Shown here in pieces: positions 7,282 to 15,140 of a DNA stretch of 64,000 nucleotides; positions within the stretch are counted from its first letter, which is position 1, and every line of letters begins with the position of its first letter. The DNA comes from Campylobacter sp. CN_NE2 (GTDB lineage Bacteria > Campylobacterota > Campylobacteria > Campylobacterales > Campylobacteraceae), in the NCBI RefSeq assembly GCF_027797465.1, contig NZ_CP115608.1:620001-684000 (forward strand), in the 5' to 3' direction. The notes beneath the pieces were generated by a model. The model had not been told where the DNA came from. It saw only the letters and a program-made list of their open reading frames with translations, and did no database searches. Position numbers and translations under genes: made by a program.

Positions 7282-9174
7282 TTACTCTACTTCTGCGTCG
7301 ATGACATCGTCATCTGCTTTTTTGCCGCCGTTGCCAGAGCCGTTTTGCGAACCGCCGTTAGCGCCGCCTTGATTTGCCGAAGCTTGTTTATACATTTGCT
7401 CAGCTGCCTTGCTTAGGGCCTCGACCTTTGCGTTGATTTGCTCTTTTGTAGCATTTTCATCTTTTAGCACAGCTTTTAGGTCATTTAACGCGCCTTCTAT
7501 GTTTGCTCTTAGCTCAGCCGGGATTTTCTCGCCCATTTCATTTAGAGTTTTTTCTGTTTGATGAGCGATTCCGTCGGCTTGGTTTCTAGCTTCGACGCCT
7601 TCTTTGCGTTTTTTGTCATCTTCTTTGTGAAGCTCTGCGTCTTTTACCATTTTATCGATTTCAGCATCGCTTAGACCGCTTGAACCTGTAATGCGAATGT
7701 CGGTAGCCTTACCTGTGGCTTTGTCTTTTGCCGAAACGGTTAAAATGCCGTTTGCGTCGATGTCAAACTCAACTTCGATTTGTGGCACACCGCGTGGGGC
7801 TGGCATAATGCCTTCAAGGTTAAAGTTACCCAAAGTTTTATTATCTCTTGCGAATTCTCTCTCGCCTTGCAAGACATTAATTGTAACGGCAGATTGGTTA
7901 TCTTCTGCGGTCGAGAAAACTTGCGATTTTTTGGTTGGGATTGTCGTGCCTTTATCGATAATCTTTGTCATAACGCCGCCTAGTGTTTCGATACCAAGCG
8001 AAAGTGGCGTAACATCAAGCAAAAGCACATCTTTTACATCGCCTTTGATAACAGCGCCTTGCACACTAGCACCGATTGCGACGACTTCGTCAGGATTTAC
8101 GCTTTTATTTAAATCTTTGCCAAATGCTTTTTTGACCTGCTCTTGCACCAAAGGAACGCGAGTCGAGCCACCGACCATAACGACTTCTTTGATTTCGCTC
8201 ATATTTAGCCCTGCTTCTTTGGCAACGCGGTTAAGAGTATCGATAGTCTCATCAACCAAATCATCAATCATGCTTTCAAATTTAGCCCTTGTTAGTGTTT
8301 TCATAAGGTGTTTTGGGCCTGTGGCATCTGCTGTGATGAAAGGTAAATTTATAGTCGTTTCCATAGCACTTGAAAGCTCTTTTTTAGCGTTTTCTGCTGC
8401 TTCTTTTAAGCGTTGCATAGCCATAACATCGTTTTTAAGGTCGATTCCGCTCTCTGCTTTAAATTCGCTTAGCAAGAAATCAATCACTCTATTATCAAAA
8501 TCATCGCCGCCCAAGAAAGCATTTCCGCCTGTTGAAAGCACTTCAACCACGCTATCGCCTGTTTCTAGCACAGTAACATCAAATGTTCCGCCACCCAAAT
8601 CATAAACTACGATTTTTTCGGCTTCTTTTTTATCTAGCCCATACGCTAAGGCAGCAGCCGTTGGTTCGTTTATGATACGAAGCACATTTAGCCCTGCGAT
8701 TGTTCCTGCTTCTTTTGTCGCTTTTCTTTGGCTGTCGTTAAAATACGCAGGAACCGTGATAACCGCATCGACAACTGGCTCTCCAAGGAAGCTTTCAGCG
8801 TCTTCTTTTAGTTTCATCAAAACTTTTGCCGAAATTTCTTGCGGGGTATAGACTTTGCCCGCGATTTCAACCGCACACGCGCCGTTTCTATCGACTATCT
8901 TATAAGGAAGTCGCTTTTTGGCTTCTTGCGCGTTTTTCTCGTTCATCATTAAACCCATAATTCTTTTAATCGAATAAATCGTTTTTTCAGGGTTTGTTAC
9001 GGCTTGGCGTTTTGCACTGTCGCCGACTAAAACTTCGCCTTTGTCGGTAAATGCGACAACTGACGGAGTTGTGTTTTTGCCCTCTTTGTTAGGAATAATC
9101 TTGCTTTCGCCCCTTTCAAAGATACTGACACATGAATTTGTTGTGCCAAGGTCAATTCCAATTACTTTTCCCAT
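7282..9174 (-). CDS. dnaK: Hsp70 chaperone DnaK
   Basis: DnaK binds unfolded segments in an ATP-driven cycle with GrpE and DnaJ. The 630 residues open with [10 protein letters not shown] (ATP phosphate loop) and carry [14 protein letters not shown], the [11 protein letters not shown] signature, the substrate-binding beta domain and a Gly/Asn-rich C-terminal tail ending [17 protein letters not shown] lies before the ATG. It is the last gene of the hrcA-grpE-dnaK operon under CIRCE control, and a stem-loop follows the stop. dnaJ is not in the window. Confidence 0.98.
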   Translation of the reverse strand: MGKVIGIDLGTTNSCVSIFERGESKIIPNKEGKNTTPSVVAFTDKGEVLVGDSAKRQAVTNPEKTIYSIKRIMGLMMNEKNAQEAKKRLPYKIVDRNGACAVEIAGKVYTPQEISAKVLMKLKEDAESFLGEPVVDAVITVPAYFNDSQRKATKEAGTIAGLNVLRIINEPTAAALAYGLDKKEAEKIVVYDLGGGTFDVTVLETGDSVVEVLSTGGNAFLGGDDFDNRVIDFLLSEFKAESGIDLKNDVMAMQRLKEAAENAKKELSSAMETTINLPFITADATGPKHLMKTLTRAKFESMIDDLVDETIDTLNRVAKEAGLNMSEIKEVVMVGGSTRVPLVQEQVKKAFGKDLNKSVNPDEVVAIGASVQGAVIKGDVKDVLLLDVTPLSLGIETLGGVMTKIIDKGTTIPTKKSQVFSTAEDNQSAVTINVLQGEREFARDNKTLGNFNLEGIMPAPRGVPQIEVEFDIDANGILTVSAKDKATGKATDIRITGSSGLSDAEIDKMVKDAELHKEDDKKRKEGVEARNQADGIAHQTEKTLNEMGEKIPAELRANIEGALNDLKAVLKDENATKEQINAKVEALSKAAEQMYKQASANQGGANGGSQNGSGNGGKKADDDVIDAEVE

Positions 9175-9238
9175 GTTTTATCCTTTTTATTAAATTTTTT
9201 TCTAAATTTTGTAAATTTGCGAATTGTAAATTTTAAAT

Positions 9239-9862
9239 CTACTTCGCCAAAATAACCATTACAGGTCGTAAAATTCGCTCTTTGTAAAGGTAACCTTTTT
9301 GCAAAACTTGAACGATTTCGTTCGTTTTTGCACCATCTTTTTCTACGAGTTGGATTGGGTAAAATTTACCGCTTTCGCTCTCGTAGCCATCGTCCGTTGA
9401 AATCGGCGTAATGCCGTATTTTTCAAATGTTTTTAAAAATAAATTTATGCACTGCTTCACGCCTTCTTCGATTTTATCGGCTAGTTCGTTGTCTTCGATG
9501 TCGATTTTAGCGGCTTCTTCGAGTGCGTCGATTATCGGCAAGAGATCTTTTGCAAATTTTTCCGCCGCATACTCCACGGCTGTGCTTTTTTCTCGCTCCA
9601 AACGCTTTTTGATATTGTCAAAATCGGCATTTGCACGATAAAATTTATCGGTTATTTCATTTAGCTGGCGTTGCAAATTTGCGATTTCGTCATCTTGCGA
9701 ATTTTCGCACTCGCAAGAATTTTCTTGCTCGTTTTCTAGCTCATCTGCGAATTCGTCGCCGTCGTCTGCTAACGGGCTTTCGCACCCGCAACCGCCGCCA
9801 CAACCGCAACCTTTGTTTTCGTCAAATTCGGTGTTTTGCGAATTTTCTTTCTCTTCGTTCAT
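9239..9862 (-). CDS. grpE: Nucleotide exchange factor GrpE with Cys-rich N-terminus
   Basis: GrpE releases ADP from DnaK. The 207 residues contain the long coiled coil (about 65-120) and the C-terminal beta domain with NEIVQVLQKGYLYKERILRP, diagnostic for the family. The N-terminal acidic tail is odd: at about residues 19-28 it reads CGCGGGCGCE, followed later by SCECE, so six or more cysteines sit in a segment that is normally cysteine-free. This could bind metal or respond to redox state (inference). The start overlaps the end of hrcA by four bases. Confidence 0.95.
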   Translation of the reverse strand: MNEEKENSQNTEFDENKGCGCGGGCGCESPLADDGDEFADELENEQENSCECENSQDDEIANLQRQLNEITDKFYRANADFDNIKKRLEREKSTAVEYAAEKFAKDLLPIIDALEEAAKIDIEDNELADKIEEGVKQCINLFLKTFEKYGITPISTDDGYESESGKFYPIQLVEKDGAKTNEIVQVLQKGYLYKERILRPVMVILAK

Positions 9863-10647
9863 GCTGCCTCCGTTATATAATTAAAAAATTTATCATAGTC
9901 TTCATACACGCTTCCTGCGCAAATCATCGTAGCGTCTTTGTCGCCGAGTTTGACGGCGCGTTTGATACCCATAAAACCGCTTTCAAAATACGGCGAAAAA
10001 ATCAAATTTTTTCCAAAATTTACGGCAATCGACGGATTTAAAAGGATTTTAAATCTCTCATCTTTGAAAATTTTATATGCCACGACCTCGTTTGCCAAAA
10101 ACTCGATTTTTGAATTTTTTAGTTCCTTTATCTTTGAGCGAAGCCCCGAAAGCCCAACTTGAATACTCGCCATTTCCAAATCTTTTAGCGAAATTCCGAC
10201 CAAATTCAGCAAAAATTTGTAAATTCTAGGCTCAAATTTGATAATAATCTCATCTTCGTCAAAAACAAGCACGATGAAGCGATTATTGTAGTTTAAAACT
10301 TCACGCAAAAGCTCATTATCAGAGCTAAAAATCATACAATAAATCTCAAATTCCTTTAAAATAAGCGCTAAATTTTCCAAATTTGAGATTTGCAAAACAT
10401 TGTCAAAGCGAAGTTTGCTTTGCCAATACTCTTGCATAGTCGCTACCGTGGGGATTCTCCCGCCGCTGACATGAAGTTGCGTGATAGCGCCTTCGTCGCT
10501 TAGCTTTTTAAAATAAACCCGAATCGTCGAAGCCGGAATCGAAATTTGCATTCTCGAACCAAGCTCAGACGAGCCAATCGGCGTGTTGTCATCAAGGTAA
10601 GCCGAAATGATTGATTCTAAAATCAAATCTCGTTTATTCATTTTCAT
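9859..10647 (-). CDS. hrcA: Heat-inducible transcription repressor HrcA
   Basis: HrcA represses class I heat-shock genes by binding CIRCE. The 262 residues begin with a winged-helix segment (RDLILESIISAYLDD, then GSSELGSRM and STIRVYFKKLSDEGAI) followed by the dimerisation region common to HrcA. I keep the ATG at 10647 because AAAGAG lies nine bases before it; ATG 10641 is the alternative. The CIRCE operator overlaps this ribosome site, so repressor binding would block the first gene of its own operon directly. Confidence 0.93.
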   Translation of the reverse strand: MKMNKRDLILESIISAYLDDNTPIGSSELGSRMQISIPASTIRVYFKKLSDEGAITQLHVSGGRIPTVATMQEYWQSKLRFDNVLQISNLENLALILKEFEIYCMIFSSDNELLREVLNYNNRFIVLVFDEDEIIIKFEPRIYKFLLNLVGISLKDLEMASIQVGLSGLRSKIKELKNSKIEFLANEVVAYKIFKDERFKILLNPSIAVNFGKNLIFSPYFESGFMGIKRAVKLGDKDATMICAGSVYEDYDKFFNYITEAA

Positions 10648-10650
10648 TTT

Positions 10651-10677
10651 TTAGCACTCTTTCATTTTAATTGCTAA
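10651..10677 (-). promoter_or_regulatory. CIRCE operator of the hrcA-grpE-dnaK operon
   Basis: TTAGCACTC (10651-10659), a 9-base spacer, then AATTGCTAA (10669-10677). The first half is perfect and the second differs from GAGTGCTAA in two bases. The position right at the predicted transcript start and ribosome site of hrcA fits autoregulation by HrcA. Confidence 0.85.
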
Positions 10678-10679
10678 GA

Positions 10680-10709
10680 ATTATACAATATTGAGTGCAT
10701 TAATGTCAA
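10680..10709 (-). promoter_or_regulatory. Sigma-70 promoter of hrcA
   Basis: On the minus strand TTGACA (10709-10704) is followed after 18 bases by TATAAT (10685-10680), the latter preceded by TG. Transcription would start within the CIRCE element. This is one of the best -35/-10 pairs in the window. Confidence 0.8.
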
Positions 10710-10970
10710 GGTTTTTTATATAAAAATTTAATTTTTGGCAAAATTTGGCGAATTTAGGCGTTGTTTGATGACAGCGTTCAAAAATTTAAAAAAATAAAAA
10801 TTTAAGTGCATAACTCAAAATTTAGAAAATTTATAAATTCTACTTTTAAAATTTATAATATTTTCTCAAATTTTTATAAAAACAGGTAAATTTGGCGAAA
10901 TTTTACCCATTTTCCTTATAAAATTTTTTGCTTTTTTTATAATTTTTAATGTTCGTTTTATGCAAAAATC
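10710..10970. other. AT-rich intergenic region upstream of the HTH gene
   Basis: No gene is visible. The stretch is mostly A and T with scattered AAATTTG-type words and a TATAAT near 10938. It separates the divergent hrcA and HTH promoters. Confidence 0.4.
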
Positions 10971-10972
10971 TG

Positions 10973-11059
10973 TATAATTTCAACATTAAAAGTGATTGTT
11001 TAACCATTTTTAATTATAAGTTATACAAAATCTTGTATATTTATACGATTTAATGTATA
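10973..11059 (+). promoter_or_regulatory. Cluster of TTGTATA-type inverted repeats, candidate operators
   Basis: TATACAA-N4-TTGTATA occupies 11022-11039 and TATAC-N8-GTATA occupies 11042-11059. Related TGTATAATTTCA sequences occur at 10971-10982 and 11075-11086, and the latter contains the -10 box of the HTH gene. The repeated palindromes directly before a small HTH gene suggest autoregulation; no binding data exist. Confidence 0.45.
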
Positions 11060-11076
11060 GTTAATGAAAGAATTTG

Positions 11077-11082
11077 TATAAT
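11077..11082 (+). promoter_or_regulatory. -10 box of the HTH gene, close to the start codon
   Basis: TATAAT preceded by TG ends only 6 bases before the ATG at 11089. A start 6-7 bases downstream would put the first transcribed base at or next to the ATG, so the message may be leaderless. No ribosome site lies before this ATG, which supports the idea. Confidence 0.5.
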
Positions 11083-11088
11083 TTCATC

Positions 11089-11334
11089 ATGGTAGAAACA
11101 AACGACATTTTTAATATTCTCCACAATGCTGTGGAATCCAAATATATGGGGAAAAAGATCTCCCATGCGACAATGGCAAAAAAGCTGGGAGTTTCTATGC
11201 GAACCTATCAAGACTGGCGTTTAGGCACGACAAAGCCACAGGCTGCGCTCGCCGTGTTTCAAATGCTTTGTGAGCTTGATAGCGACGACGCCTCATTTGT
11301 TTTGAGTAAAATAAAAAAACTGATAGGAGAGTGA
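11089..11334 (+). CDS. Small helix-turn-helix regulator (XRE-like)
   Basis: An 81-residue protein whose HTH spans HATMAKKLGVSMRTYQDWRL, with KLGVS and the recognition helix YQDWRLG-TKP as in phage Cro/CI-like repressors and antitoxins. I take the ATG at 11089; the in-frame ATG at 11074 would lie upstream of the -10 box. The gene is followed after two bases by a 36-residue ORF with its own ribosome site, so the two form a small operon. Operator-like palindromes upstream suggest autorepression. The regulon is unknown. Confidence 0.7.
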   Translation: MVETNDIFNILHNAVESKYMGKKISHATMAKKLGVSMRTYQDWRLGTTKPQAALAVFQMLCELDSDDASFVLSKIKKLIGE

Positions 11335-11336
11335 TT

Positions 11337-11447
11337 ATGCAACGCTTCACTACGCAAGAGCGAAACGAGTTGGACATGGTTTTTTCAGTTGTTTGTGCCA
11401 AAAAATCAAAATTTAGAGAATTTTTGAGAAAGCTTTTTGGTTTTTAG
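11337..11447 (+). CDS. 36-residue basic microprotein coupled to the HTH gene
   Basis: ATG at 11337 is preceded by AGGAGAG inside the end of the HTH gene, and the frame runs 36 residues, from MQRFTTQERNELDMV to REFLRKLFGF, ending in TAG. It is rich in Arg and Lys with an amphipathic C-terminal helix. Tight spacing and a strong ribosome site make translation likely. I recognise no family. Possible roles are a toxin-like peptide or a partner of the regulator (inference only). A stem-loop with a T run follows at 11571. Confidence 0.5.
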   Translation: MQRFTTQERNELDMVFSVVCAKKSKFREFLRKLFGF

Positions 11448-11570
11448 TTGATTTTAACTGCGACTTAGGCTTGGTTGCAGTTTTGTGAGTAAATTTGTGC
11501 TAAATTTGGTGCGAATTTGCATTTATTTTTTGCCTATTTTTATTAAAAATTAGCTTTTTTTGATAACTAC

Positions 11571-11617
11571 GCCGAATTTGTGAATTTCGATTTTCAAATT
11601 CGGCTTTTTTTATTTTT
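11571..11617 (+). terminator. Rho-independent terminator, probably bidirectional
   Basis: GCCGAATTTG (11571-11580) and CAAATTCGGC (11595-11604) form a 10-base stem followed by seven T. It ends the HTH operon and overlaps the end of the convergent DUF3137 gene. Confidence 0.8.
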
Positions 11618-12689
11618 CTACGCTCCAAATTTTGCGGTTGAGTTTTAAAATTCTTACGATACTTAGCATGTGAGATAGCTCTTCTTTTATCTCTTTTGCG
11701 GGGTCGTATTTAAAAACGCTTTTATTTATATTTGGTTCGAAGTTGTCTTTATTTGTTTGGATAAAAATGTAAATTTTTGTGCCGACAAAACTTATATTTA
11801 TAGGAAATTTAACACGGCGTTCAAAATGCAAAATTCGTCGCATTAACGCAGGACTTAAAATATACATTGCATTTTGTGCGTCGCTAGAATAAACTTTAAA
11901 TTTATCGTTAAATTCGCTATCGTCCATAGTTATAGTTTTTAAATTTTGCATATTTTGTGGTTTTACATTTTGCAAAATAAAAGTTGATGATTTTATTCTT
12001 TTGTTAAAATCAGCATAAAATAAAATTCCTTTTGCATTTTTTATGCCGATACTATCTGGCGAGATTTCTATGTTTTCGCCTTCTTCTCTGTCCGTCAAAG
12101 CTATATCGCTAAATTCAAATTTAATACCTTCATAAATTCCTTCGATTTTATCATTTCCATTATGTTTTATAAATCTTGGAAAAAGTTTGCTATTTATTAT
12201 GTGATTTGTGCTAATCATCGAATACATTTGATATTTGTAGCCAAATTTTTCAAAATATGGCAAAATATGTTTTTGTTTAAAAAGTCGTCTAAATTCCATA
12301 CTCATTTCATCGTTTGTTATTTCTATTTTGTCATTATCTGAATAAAAAAATATTTCAAAAGCTAAGTATCCAAAATATATGGCTGCAAAAATAATTGATA
12401 TTTTATAAACAAAAAATATAGCTATTAGTAAAATAAAAATTTGTAATTTATATGAACGGGGTCTTAAATAAACTATGTAGTGAAAACCAAACAAGAATAC
12501 AAGAACTGCAACAAATTCGTGCTGGTCGCCGTCATCTTTTGAAACAGCAAAAAGCCACAAAAATATTATGGTGCCTATTATTAAGCAAACAATAAATATT
12601 AACAGCCAAGCAATATGGTCGCTCTTTTTAGATTTTGCAATTTTTTTAAGCGTTTTAATTCTGATTAATTCAAGTTCGCCAAGTGTCAT
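11610..12689 (-). CDS. DUF3137-family membrane protein
   Basis: A 359-residue protein with two N-terminal hydrophobic regions (about 28-50 and 58-118, three to four membrane segments) and a cytosolic C-terminal domain. The latter contains IYEGIKFEFSDIAL, then DDSEFNDKFKVYSSDAQNAM and YILSPALMRRILHFERR, the pattern of DUF3137 proteins, which usually read EFN..F.VY.SD...A.Y.L.P. The function of the family is unknown. It ends within a shared terminator, and a small gene lies 11 bases upstream. Confidence 0.7.
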   Translation of the reverse strand: MTLGELELIRIKTLKKIAKSKKSDHIAWLLIFIVCLIIGTIIFLWLFAVSKDDGDQHEFVAVLVFLFGFHYIVYLRPRSYKLQIFILLIAIFFVYKISIIFAAIYFGYLAFEIFFYSDNDKIEITNDEMSMEFRRLFKQKHILPYFEKFGYKYQMYSMISTNHIINSKLFPRFIKHNGNDKIEGIYEGIKFEFSDIALTDREEGENIEISPDSIGIKNAKGILFYADFNKRIKSSTFILQNVKPQNMQNLKTITMDDSEFNDKFKVYSSDAQNAMYILSPALMRRILHFERRVKFPINISFVGTKIYIFIQTNKDNFEPNINKSVFKYDPAKEIKEELSHMLSIVRILKLNRKIWSVEK

Positions 12690-12700
12690 AAAATTTAATC

Positions 12701-12994
12701 TTACTCAAACAACTCTTTATGATTTTTCTTTAAGTATTCTACGACGGCGATTGGCTCATCGACGCCCTCAGCGTCTAAATTTTCTAAAATTTCATCGATA
12801 TTTTCTATGTAAATTTCAGCTGCTTTTTCTAAATTTGCTCTTTTAACTCCCGCAAAATAGAGCATTCCTTCAAGTAAAACGCTTACTTCATACGCCATTT
12901 CTTCGAAGTCAAATTCGCTGTTTTTATTAGAATTTTTATTAAAATTTTTTCCGTTTTGCTGTCCGTTATTTTTGAAATTTGCGTTATTTTTCAT
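12701..12994 (-). CDS. Small acidic protein of unknown function
   Basis: 97 residues: an Asn/Lys-rich, low-complexity N-terminus of about 27 residues, then a helical acidic part (FEEMAYEVSVLLEGML, NIDEILENLDAEGVDE). The start codon lies within the last codons of the DHH gene (11-base overlap), so it is translated with it. I do not recognise the family. The context suggests only co-expression with the DHH phosphoesterase. Confidence 0.65.
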   Translation of the reverse strand: MKNNANFKNNGQQNGKNFNKNSNKNSEFDFEEMAYEVSVLLEGMLYFAGVKRANLEKAAEIYIENIDEILENLDAEGVDEPIAVVEYLKKNHKELFE

Positions 12995-14030
12995 TTTGAT
13001 TTTCCTTAGTTTCGCTTAGTTTTTTATCTATCAAATTTACGATTTGCGTTTTGATATTTTCATACGAATTGCTATCTTTAAATCCCGCAAACATACCGCC
13101 GCTTGCATTTATATGACCACCGCCACCGACAAGAATTTTAGCCATTTCGCTAACATTTGCGTTGCCGTTAGCACGAAAACTTAGCGTTTTTTTCGAAGTT
13201 ACATCGATGAAAAAATCCACATCAGGGTTTTTTACCAAAAAGTCGTTGCCGATGACAGAAGTGTTGCCGATATTATAGGTCAAAATGCCCGTCTTTTCGC
13301 CAAATTTGATGATAAATTTATCTTTTTGAGCGCTTAGTTTGCCAACGACAAAATTCGAAATAAGATTGCTTAGCGTGTCATCTTTTTCGGTTTTAAAAAA
13401 TTCTTTTTTTAGTCCGTGGATTGCGTTATCAAGGGCGATGTGCGAATTTTCTATATCAAAAAAGTTTGGAATAGCAGAAATTAAAAACTGAATATAGCTA
13501 AAACTTTCCTTTTCAAACATAACTTTGTTTATCTCTTTTGCGCCAGAAACAAGCCCCAAACAGACCTTTCCAAGCTCAAATTCGCTATCTTTATCTAGCC
13601 AAATATCAACAGCATTTACAACCCGCACGAATTTATCAAGCGTTTCGTTTTTGCCGTAAAGGTCGCTAAAAAAGTCGTAAGTTATTTTTGTCGCACAACG
13701 GCTTGAATCCAAAAGATACCAGCCGTGCTTTTTAGCGCACTCTTCGCCGCTTTGGTGGTGGTCAAGTAGCAAAACTCTTGCATTTTTTTCACCGGCTAAA
13801 TTTTGAAATTCCAAGCACTGAGACAAGGTCAAATTCAAATCTGTGATTAAAATCAAATTTGTTTCATTTGCAAATTCGGTGTCGATTAAATTTAAAATTT
13901 GAGCGAATTTTTCGTTTATCTCTTTGCCGTAATTTGAGTTAAAAAATTTGATATTATCAAAATAAAAATTTGTAACAAATTGAGCGCCATAGCCGTCCAA
14001 ATCGGTATGGCTAAGATGAAAAATCGCCAT
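12984..14030 (-). CDS. DHH-family phosphoesterase
   Basis: The 348 residues show the DHH signature set: SHTDLDGYGA at residues 7-16, LITDLNL, LLLDHHQSGE (the DHH motif itself) and the DHHA1-type GGGGHINASGGMF near the C-terminus. Such enzymes are Mn-dependent and cut short RNAs, cyclic dinucleotide products or pAp. Which of these it uses cannot be told from the motifs. The gene starts two bases after the end of the Rrf2 regulator gene and overlaps the next gene, forming an operon of three. Confidence 0.85.
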   Translation of the reverse strand: MAIFHLSHTDLDGYGAQFVTNFYFDNIKFFNSNYGKEINEKFAQILNLIDTEFANETNLILITDLNLTLSQCLEFQNLAGEKNARVLLLDHHQSGEECAKKHGWYLLDSSRCATKITYDFFSDLYGKNETLDKFVRVVNAVDIWLDKDSEFELGKVCLGLVSGAKEINKVMFEKESFSYIQFLISAIPNFFDIENSHIALDNAIHGLKKEFFKTEKDDTLSNLISNFVVGKLSAQKDKFIIKFGEKTGILTYNIGNTSVIGNDFLVKNPDVDFFIDVTSKKTLSFRANGNANVSEMAKILVGGGGHINASGGMFAGFKDSNSYENIKTQIVNLIDKKLSETKENQNEK

Positions 14031-14032
14031 TT

Positions 14033-14443
14033 TTAGACTTTGCTTTTCATTATATCTTCTAGCGTGATACTATCTAAAAAATTATCGACTTTATCTTGTA
14101 GGCTCTCAAAAATGCAACGAATTTGGCAAATATCGCCTTTTCCGCTCGGGCAGATACTACCTTCAATAGAGCATTCAAAAACCGCAGTTTGGCGTTTTTC
14201 GGCACCCGTTATGATTTCGTTGAGCGTGATTTTATCGGGAGTTTTTACAAGCGTAAAACCGCCTTTTGCGCCTTTAAAAGAATTTAAAAGTTTTGCTTTT
14301 GCTAAATTTTGTAGAATTTTCGCCAAAAAACTTTTTGGAATTCCAAGTTCATTTGCCAAAGTATCGACATCGCAAGAACCGCTTTTTTTGGCTATACATA
14401 TCATTGCAACTAGTGCATATTCACTCGCTTTTGTAAAGAGCAT
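14033..14443 (-). CDS. Rrf2-family transcriptional regulator with Fe-S ligand cysteines
   Basis: 136 residues with the Rrf2 winged helix (ASEYALVAMICIA, IPKSFLAKILQNLAKAKLL, GAKGGFTLVKTP). The cysteine set FECSIEGSICPSG and DICQIRCIF resembles the cluster ligands of IscR/NsrR-type regulators, so it may sense iron-sulfur status, iron or nitric oxide. The target is unknown. A palindrome at 14490-14502, between its -10 and -35 positions, may be its own operator. Confidence 0.85.
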   Translation of the reverse strand: MLFTKASEYALVAMICIAKKSGSCDVDTLANELGIPKSFLAKILQNLAKAKLLNSFKGAKGGFTLVKTPDKITLNEIITGAEKRQTAVFECSIEGSICPSGKGDICQIRCIFESLQDKVDNFLDSITLEDIMKSKV

Positions 14444-14489
14444 TTTAGTCCTTATCTTAATTTTTAACTTTTTATTGTATAAAAGTTTT

Positions 14490-14502
14490 GCTATTTAATA
14501 GC
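14490..14502. promoter_or_regulatory. Palindrome upstream of the Rrf2 gene, candidate operator
   Basis: GCTATTTAATAGC is a perfect palindrome with 6-base arms. On the minus strand it lies just upstream of a TATACAAT-like -10 box (14481-14474), a usual position for an autoregulatory site. It could also act on rpsO on the other side. Confidence 0.4.
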
Positions 14503-14613
14503 TTAAACTGCTATCTTTTTGAAATTTTTTATTTCCAAATTTAAATTTAAGTAGCTTAAAAGGAAATTTCAGTATAATTGCAAACTTTAATCTTACCAGT
14601 CAGGAGGTCAATT

Positions 14614-14886
14614 ATGGCTTTGGATTCGGCTCAAAAGGCACAAATAGTTGCGAAATTCGCTAGGGGAGAAAAAGATACAGGTTCCCCAGAAGTTCAAATT
14701 GCTCTACTAAGCAACAGAATTTCTTATCTTACAGATCACATCAAAGCAAATCCGAAAGATTTTTCATCAAGATTAGGTTTGCTTAAACTAGTCGGTCAAA
14801 GAAAAAGAATGATGAAATATCTTAAAAAGACCAACTATGCAAGTTATACAAAACTTGTAAGCGAATTAAATTTAAGAGATAAATAA
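14614..14886 (+). CDS. rpsO: 30S ribosomal protein S15
   Basis: S15 binds 16S rRNA early in 30S assembly. The 90 residues match the full family, including GSPEVQIALLSNRI, LTDHIKANPKDFSSRLGL and VGQRKRMMKYLKK. The ATG at 14614 is preceded by AGGAGGT, one of the strongest ribosome sites in the window, so the upstream in-frame start at 14578 is rejected. It stands alone, as rpsO often does. Confidence 0.97.
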   Translation: MALDSAQKAQIVAKFARGEKDTGSPEVQIALLSNRISYLTDHIKANPKDFSSRLGLLKLVGQRKRMMKYLKKTNYASYTKLVSELNLRDK

Positions 14887-14906
14887 TTCTTTTATCGCGA
14901 ATTTGT

Positions 14907-14938
14907 GGTATTTGCATTGCTTTTGCATTGCAGATACC
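14907..14938 (+). terminator. Stem-loop after rpsO
   Basis: GGTATTTGCA (14907-14916) pairs with TGCAGATACC (14929-14938), a 10-base stem with one G-U pair. A T run appears only at 14960-14966, so it is a weak terminator or an mRNA-stabilising hairpin. Confidence 0.4.
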
Positions 14939-15003
14939 GCCACTACTTGATACTACCTGTTTTTTTAAAATCTAAAAAATTTAAATGTTAAAAATTTGGA
15001 AAT

Positions 15004-15043
15004 AAAAAAACCGAATTTGCAAATCAAAAATTCACAAATTCGG
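15004..15043 (-). terminator. Rho-independent terminator of ppk2
   Basis: CCGAATTTG (15011-15019) and CAAATTCGG (15035-15043) form a 9-base stem. Read on the minus strand it is followed by seven T. It lies about 100 bases beyond the ppk2 stop. Confidence 0.7.
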
Positions 15044-15140
15044 TGAAGTATTTCACAAAGTTTGCAACAAGGTCGCAAATTTGTGAAAATTAGACAATTT
15101 TTAGCTATGAGCCACAATTTTCAAGCTCAAAATTTACGAA

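Noticed and set aside
7691-8605. 304-codon open frame opposite dnaK
   Set aside because: It is the antisense shadow of a highly conserved gene with strong codon bias; the translation is Ser-rich with no domain and there is no ribosome site.
11337-11447. Anti-CRISPR gene directed at Cas9
   Set aside because: Known acr-aca operons place the HTH gene after the inhibitor, and 36 residues is smaller than known inhibitors; nothing in the sequence supports it beyond co-occurrence.
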